NCBI GenBank assembly: GCA_037043235.1
Contig: JAWRVZ010000064.1
Coordinates: 2,036,501-2,100,500 of the forward strand
Reading direction: 5' to 3'
Origin: Rhodeus uyekii
Taxonomy: Eukaryota; Chordata; Actinopteri; Cypriniformes; Acheilognathidae
DNA: 64,000 nt
Under the pieces are notes generated by a model. The model made no database searches, had not been told where the DNA came from, and saw only the letters and a program-made list of their open reading frames with translations. The stretch's first letter is position 1; each line of letters starts with the position of its first letter. Shown here piece after piece: positions 62,001 to 64,000 of this stretch. The position numbers and the translations under genes are program-made.

Positions 62001-63956
62001 AACAAAGTGATAATCCAGAGTTAAAGTCGTGGTACATGGGAGCCGCGAACGAACGAATTCACGGGAGCCGCGATGAACGAATTTGCGGGAGCCGCGAACG
62101 AACGAACTCGCGGGAGCCTCGAACGAACGAACTCGCGGGAGCCTCGAACGAACAAACTCGCGGGAGCCGCGAACGAACTAATTTGCGTTAGCTGCGAACG
62201 AATGCGCGGGAGCCGCCAAAGCGGGGAGATAGGCAGATGATATGAGAAGCAGATGTGTGACCACACACACATACACACTCAGGCAGAACTAGGAGACACT
62301 GAATTCATGAACCTTGACAGTTAGGGGAGCGCGGGGCACAAAGTAACATGGGGTAAATAGTAACACAGACTTTTTAGATAGTTGCACGGTCTTAAATGTG
62401 ACGTGCTACCGGGCTTTTCACCACACTTTTTGCACACGTCTTCTGGCAATCTTTCAAGAAATTTCAGTGAAATTTGGATGAGAAGCACAGGAAAAACTCT
62501 TTTGAAAGCATGAAAATATTAATGTTATAGTAGTTGTTTTTCGATTTTCAAAGAATGTGTGAAAGTATGTTAGTCCAATCTTATATTGTTATGATTACCA
62601 TCTTCTTGGCTAAAAGATGGTACCATTTTGAAAGATGTGAAAAACACACAGTGACTGCTAGCCGGTCCTGAAGTGAACACGACACTGCGGGGTTAGTTGT
62701 AACACAGTGTTACAACTAAGCCGCATTGAATAGGCTGCATCAATAATCATATATTTTGCATTGTATTAACCTATTAAAACGTTTTTCATGTCATTACATT
62801 GTTCAAAGCATAACAATGTAATAAATAAAAGAAAAAAATATATTCCATTCATAAGTTATGCTTATAATCATTAAGACTCAGCTTTTATTAAGAAATAAAA
62901 ATACGCCAATGAACACCCATTGGATAACATGGTGTTACAACTAACCCGCTGTCTGTTACAACGAGCCCCGCTCATCACTTATAAATCACTTATAAAAGTA
63001 TCACTGTGGTGAATGATGCAGCCAATGAAGGCGTTAAGGGGTTATAAAGGGGTTGGAACCTCCTGACTGTGTTATGAGAGGCTGTCATTAGGATATTTCA
63101 TGTAAAAATGCGCACAAGGATGCTGAGCGTTAGGACTTTTTCCACAGAAAACTGCGCATGGGTGAGGGAAATTTTTTCTGGTACACCGATACAATGCTCG
63201 TACACCGATTCGACCCTCCATGCTCGTACACCGATTTGCTCGTATACCAAGTCGCTCGTAAACCGAGGTATTACTGGGTATTATAAACAAATTAGAACAT
63301 ATTAAAAAAGAAAATAAAGTACAATGTGATAATTTGAATGCAACAATTAAGCAAATTAAAAACTAAAAATGATGTACTAACTTTGCCTCAGAAAAACAAA
63401 ACAATTGAATAGCAGACACAGTGAGAATATAGAATCCAAATTAATGTGGGTAGTGCTTTGAAAGAATTTAATGAAAAATCTTTGAGTTTATATTGAGATC
63501 TGACATAGTTGGGATTTTTGATGCAATAATCTCCTGTTGCTGTCTAGGTGAAACATTTGAGACCCTAAAGAGATCTCATTTGTAATTTTGTTTTGTTATG
63601 GAAATGTTTATATGCACACAGGTGCAACATACTTCCTGCGAGCGTCTGTGTCTGGATCCACTCTGACGGTTCTCCGGCCCCAGCCCTGGTGAACGCCACT
63701 ACTCTCATACGATACTCTCTATATTTAAGCAGACGGGAAAGTGTGACTCTGCTGGTTTCTCCTTCAACCCACTTCACATCTTCACTCTCCACGCAGGACT
63801 CCTCACGCTGCCTTTGCTCACAATTTCTTGCCAATTGATTAATCTCTACATTATAACCCTGTAGAAGACCAGGAACATGGACGGGATGTTGCCAGCTTAG
63901 AGAAACACTATCAGAGGTAACGTCCATTACGGTCAGTGACTGGGGAGGACCAGGAA
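50074..63956 (-). CDS. ptprq: ptprq, 3' part: receptor-type tyrosine-phosphatase-like lipid phosphatase
   Basis: Nineteen minus-strand exons: 63956-63633, 60811-60693, 60613-60427, 60352-60111, 59793-59727, 59640-59482, 58388-58169, 58074-58001, 56590-56491, 56378-56250, 55319-55238, 54960-54870, 53290-53214, 53090-52956, 52637-52512, 52117-51969, 50579-50444, 50350-50227 and 50111-50074. They encode 858 residues and end in TAA. Three fibronectin III domains come first (starting PGPPQSL, PDAPPGT and PPKNLTL). Next are a membrane-proximal module, then a transmembrane helix (IILGVLLSFFLALFFILIIY). The juxtamembrane segment KEGGTYSPREAEIIETK leads to one phosphatase domain: KNRFTNI, the P-loop HCSAGVGRTG across the 51969/50579 junction, and WPEHG instead of WPD. 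The end DVELEWEETTM is PTPRQ-specific. The family dephosphorylates phosphoinositides and maintains hair-cell stereocilia shafts. More fibronectin domains should lie beyond the window. Confidence 0.95.
50623..51300 (+). pseudogene. Tigger/pogo-like element with N-terminus fused to transposase tail
   Basis: The left end, CAGTAATACCTTGAGATACG, is preceded by TA. Four further GAGATACGAG blocks follow. An ORF at 50799-51155 (translation probably from ATG 50841, MSSKKVSGSETME) reads into EVMAVWQKVSDFIEKKHPDK and AHFRNILKGRQKEKT. That segment resembles the C-terminal tail of Tigger transposases. The DNA-binding and DDE catalytic domains are missing. No right terminal repeat was found. It lies in a ptprq intron on the opposite strand. 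Not expected to be active. Confidence 0.7.
51365..51665. mobile_element. hAT-type MITE-like repeat (TTAGTTAATACATTAA units)
   Basis: Repeated GTTAATACATTA/TTAACATTAG blocks end in AACCCTATTGTAAAGTTTTA, a form common in fish hAT-derived short elements. Boundaries and family are tentative. Confidence 0.4.
53481..54312 (+). mobile_element. Tc1-like transposon, internally deleted
   Basis: Terminal inverted repeats CACTCACCTAAAGGATTATT and AATAATCCTTTAGGTGAG bound about 830 bp. A TA precedes the left end. An ORF starts at 53624 (MEKKGYLSNFERGMVVGARR) with the helix-turn-helix block LLGFSRTTISRVYKEW and stops at about 53804. Downstream frames keep RPHRVP and ALMP-region remnants but the central DDE part is gone. 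It lies in a ptprq intron. Confidence 0.85.
54470..54715. repeat. AT-rich dispersed repeat copy
   Basis: It contains AGCAGCACAACTGTTTTCAA, GAAGGATCATGTGACAGAAG and TTCAGCTTTGCATCACAGG. It is the same family as 8325-8690. Confidence 0.65.
55150..55222. repeat. (CA)n microsatellite
   Basis: Interrupted CA repeat immediately downstream (gene sense) of ptprq exon 55319-55238. Confidence 0.9.
56700..56835 (+). mobile_element. LTR 3' fragment
   Basis: The block AGTAGTTTTGTTTG, then AATAAAAGCCCTT and an end CAACCCTGATACA, resembles the 3' half of the LTR at 30354-30929. The 5' part is missing. Confidence 0.5.
57016..57691 (+). mobile_element. MITE with CCATATTTTCCTGCATATAA ends (long copy)
   Basis: The left terminus, CCATATTTTCCTGCATATAA, and the inverted right terminus, CCCTATTTTCCTGCATATAT, are flanked by TA on both sides. 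It is 676 bp and noncoding. Its interior is shared with 11205-11681 and, in reverse, with 2408-2700. It lies in the ptprq intron 5' of the transmembrane exon. Confidence 0.85.
58560..58645. repeat. Short dispersed repeat (TTGCTAAGGTGTTCTGTGTGG)
   Basis: GTTGCTAAGGTGTTCTG units repeat twice. Similar tracts are near 7245-7310 and 21440-21490. Confidence 0.55.
61034..61435 (+). mobile_element. Solo LTR with intact target-site duplication
   Basis: It starts TGTCACGGTTCTG and ends TATCGTGACA, 402 bp, with inverted TGTCACG/CGTGACA ends. ATGAA flanks it exactly on both sides (61029-61033 and 61436-61440). CTTATAAATAG at about 61195-61206 is TATA-like, and AATAAA is at about 61383. This is the cleanest LTR in the window. 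It sits in a ptprq intron. Confidence 0.88.
62038..62219. repeat. 25-bp GC-rich tandem array
   Basis: About seven units of GGGAGCCGCGAACGAACGAA plus four or five bases. The array is markedly GC- and CpG-rich compared with the AT-rich surroundings. Confidence 0.9.
62324..62974. mobile_element. Nested inverted-repeat element (GGGGCACAAAGTAAC ends)
   Basis: The left end, GAGCGCGGGGCACAAAGTAA, and the inverted right end, GAGCGGGGCTCGTTGTAAC, are imperfect inverted repeats. Internal GTTACAACTAA blocks recur. Noncoding. It lies wholly inside the pogo-like element 61651-63276. Confidence 0.65.
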
Positions 63957-64000
63957 CTACCAAAAGAGAAAGAAACAATCGGCATGATTACATCTGTCGC

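Larger units (their letters stand above)
61651..63276. mobile_element. Pogo-like nonautonomous element, composite
   Basis: Perfect 22-base inverted ends, CAGTAATACCTCGGTTTACG plus AG, lie at both termini. The left side is preceded by TA. Subterminal blocks (TGTACACCGA, CTCGTAAACC) recur near both ends. The interior has no transposase and contains a GC-rich tandem array (62038-62219) and a second inverted-repeat element (62324-62974). Confidence 0.85.

Noticed and set aside
62021..62278. 85-codon arginine-, proline- and alanine-rich open frame
   Set aside because: It is produced by the 25-bp tandem repeat.
1..64000. CRISPR arrays, bacterial operons, tRNA or rRNA genes
   Set aside because: No regular spacer array, operon structure or complete cloverleaf was seen. 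The tRNA-like matches are SINE heads without intact tRNA folds.

Overview
The window is vertebrate genomic DNA. The introns, the conserved protein families and a very diverse load of transposable elements (Tc1/mariner, pogo/Tigger-like, DIRS-like, many solo LTRs, tRNA-derived SINE heads, AT-rich dispersed repeats) all point to a teleost. The repeats look most like those of cyprinids (carp, zebrafish and relatives). The species is inferred from repeat style and gene content, not proven. I placed exon boundaries by hand from GT/AG sites, reading-frame phase and remembered family sequence. Every joined coding sequence keeps an open frame.

Layout. (1) 1-5270, plus strand: the last exons of ddx11, an iron-sulphur DNA helicase, with stop codon and poly(A) signal; its last intron holds a chimeric MITE and a dead Tc1-like element. 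(2) 6011-16430, minus strand: complete washc1, the Arp2/3 activator of the endosomal WASH complex, tail-to-tail with ddx11. (3) 16430-17633: a head-to-head promoter interval with CRE palindromes on both sides and a CACGTG palindrome at the washc1 end. (4) 17634-39985, plus strand: complete iqsec3, an Arf guanine-nucleotide exchange factor with IQ, Sec7 and PH regions; its introns hold a pogo-like MITE, a nested pair of solo LTRs and a decayed DIRS element. (5) 39986-50073: a gene-free interval with a long-armed inverted-repeat element, a second DIRS fragment, a SINE head and a solo LTR. (6) 50074-63956, minus strand: the 3' part of ptprq, a receptor phosphatase of the inner-ear hair bundle, with three fibronectin III domains, a membrane-proximal module, a transmembrane segment and one phosphatase domain; the gene continues past the right edge.

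The four genes do not form a pathway. The most notable gene-level fact is linkage: ddx11 and washc1 are convergent neighbours and iqsec3 is next to washc1. This resembles the DDX11L/WASH pairs at human chromosome ends, with IQSEC3 close to the 12p end. The most notable transposon-level facts are: an inverted-repeat element that carries both an intron-containing and a precisely intron-less copy of the same two exons; a solo LTR inserted in opposite orientation into a related solo LTR, both with target-site duplications; and a Tigger-like derivative in which the start of an ORF has been joined to the C-terminal tail of the transposase.
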